A DNA stretch of 59,861 nucleotides from Nitrospira sp. CG24A (GTDB lineage Bacteria; Nitrospirota; Nitrospiria; Nitrospirales; Nitrospiraceae): the NCBI GenBank assembly GCA_002869925.2, contig NEWT02000037.1, positions 102,574-162,434 of the forward strand. The letters are read 5' to 3'. Shown in pieces: positions 59,360 to 59,861 of the stretch. The notes beneath the pieces were generated by a model. The model did no database searches, was not told the DNA's origin, and saw only the letters and a list, made by a program, of their open reading frames with translations. Each line of letters begins with the position of its first letter. Position 1 is the first letter of the stretch. The translations under genes were made by a program, and so were the position numbers.

Positions 59360-59713
59360 CTACTCCTTTGTCGCGCGCGTCTTGACGCTGTTCACATATT
59401 CGGCAATGGCCGCATCGACTTCGCCTGTCGTCATGGGGCGGTCATGTGTTTCACTTTCATCGACAAGATACGTCTCGTGCTCTTTCTCCTGCCTGAGGAC
59501 CACGGAATTCTCCGGTGTCACCTCGATCAGCATGAACCACTCGCGCGCACCCTGCGTGATGACGACCTGCTTGCCAAGGCCTTTCTTCGTCATCTCGATA
59601 TGCAGATCATCGGACGCGCTGACGATAGAGGGAGAGGTCAGGAGTCCCAGGCTCAGGCTTGCGATTCCTAGTACCGTGCTGATCTGACGTGTGAAAGGTG
59701 AATGACCCCACAT
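59360..59713 (-). CDS. Small exported protein upstream of the second DsrE gene
   Basis: 117 residues from ATG 59713. A signal peptide (LGIASLSLGLLTSPSIVSAS-DD) is followed by a ~75-residue mature domain: LHIEMTKKGLGKQVVITQGAREWFMLIEVTPENSVVLRQEKEHETYLVDE, and a C-terminal helix. No family is recognised; it has no Cys in the mature part. It precedes a DsrE gene by 9 bp. A TATAAT sits only about 10 bases before the ATG, so the mRNA may have almost no leader. A longer ORF start at 59776 is in the family I palindrome. Confidence 0.65.
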   Translation of the reverse strand: MWGHSPFTRQISTVLGIASLSLGLLTSPSIVSASDDLHIEMTKKGLGKQVVITQGAREWFMLIEVTPENSVVLRQEKEHETYLVDESETHDRPMTTGEVDAAIAEYVNSVKTRATKE

Positions 59714-59722
59714 CGCAGAGGG

Positions 59723-59751
59723 ATTATAGCCCGTCGAGAAACATGCCGTAA
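59723..59751 (-). promoter_or_regulatory. Likely promoter of the exported protein-DsrE pair
   Basis: On the minus strand a perfect TATAAT (59723-59728) with a weak TTACGG -35 (59746-59751), 17-bp spacer. The -10 box ends 9 bases before ATG 59713, suggesting a very short or absent leader. Confidence 0.5.
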
Positions 59752-59762
59752 ACACGAGCGAG

Positions 59763-59861
59763 CCGGCATTATTCATGACGGTTCGTCGTGAAATCGCTGA
59801 GCCGCGTCGTGAGACCTGCGCGCAGAGCCGTGAGGCCCCGACGCGTACTCGTGCAGTACGT
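59763..59861. repeat. Palindromic element family I, copy 4 (cut by window end)
   Basis: Left end CCGGCATTATTCATGACG and a diverged body up to the window edge. The central hairpin is CGTACT-cgtgc-AGTACG at 59844-59860, versus CATACT/AGTATG in other copies: both sides of the second pair are changed together. Confidence 0.75.

Noticed and set aside
103-59861. CRISPR array among the many repeats
   Set aside because: Copies are dispersed, palindromic and 60-190 bp long, with no regular spacing and no cas genes.
1-59861. tRNA, rRNA or transposase genes
   Set aside because: None could be recognised on either strand, so the palindromes cannot be tied to a mobile-element enzyme within this window.

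Overview
The window reads as a chromosomal segment of a free-living Gram-negative bacterium, about 57-58% GC by eye. Outer-membrane genes are frequent: an MlaA lipoprotein, a GspD-type secretin, a beta-barrel protein and many lipoproteins. The mix of sulfur-carrier genes (two DsrE-like proteins and TusA), DUF3015, DUF4105 and DUF3332 envelope proteins, and dense intergenic palindromes is most like Nitrospira (Nitrospirota). That assignment is from memory; there is no rRNA or tRNA gene here to confirm it.

Layout. 1-600: end of a fibronectin-III protein, then nested palindromic repeats. 0.6-3.6 kb: SUMF1-like protein, methyltransferase, MOSC protein and prmA, all on the minus strand. 3.6-5.5 kb: membrane MutS-like ATPase. 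5.65-12.2 kb: a tightly coupled minus-strand operon of MoxR ATPase, DUF58, a transglutaminase/FAD-oxidase fusion and two small membrane proteins. 12.5-18.7 kb: methyltransferase-like protein, ChaN lipoprotein, SWIM protein, YhiN-type flavoprotein, a 56-residue zinc ribbon and exonuclease III. 18.8-20.6 kb: Lys/Met-rich exported protein, a SUMF1 remnant and an aquaporin. 20.7-26.9 kb: a secretin and a divergent 1320-residue TPR/transmembrane protein. 27-31.6 kb: Tat amidohydrolase, AIM24 protein, M48 protease, a VapBC-type pair and a broken phosphoesterase. 31.6-39.7 kb: an envelope block (DUF3332, two PEGA lipoproteins, DUF3015, DUF4105, TRL-like, beta-barrel, alpha/beta hydrolase, MlaA). 39.7-42.1 kb: threonine degradation (tdh-kbl). 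42.3-51.3 kb: TonB-like, YceI, alcohol dehydrogenase, lipoprotein, HemD-like, VOC, MBL hydrolase, UDP-sugar epimerase and an exported protein. 51.8-59.7 kb: cation:proton antiporter, Rieske oxygenase, DsrE-TusA, FtcD, rpsU, endonuclease III, a second DsrE and an exported protein.

What stands out. (1) Several families of long intergenic palindromes start at, or run across, stop codons. Two families keep a central hairpin by compensatory base changes, several carry GC stems flanked by A/T runs like two-way terminators, and some supply coding sequence (new C-termini, part of a signal peptide). (2) The TgpA-type transglutaminase is joined in frame to an FAD-linked oxidase whose N-terminus is missing. 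(3) The 31.6-36.9 kb envelope block couples lipoproteins with a DUF4105 protein carrying a permuted His/Cys pair, and its start codon lies in the loop of a terminator-like hairpin. (4) ftcD runs 91 bp into rpsU. No transposase, integrase, CRISPR array, tRNA or rRNA was seen.
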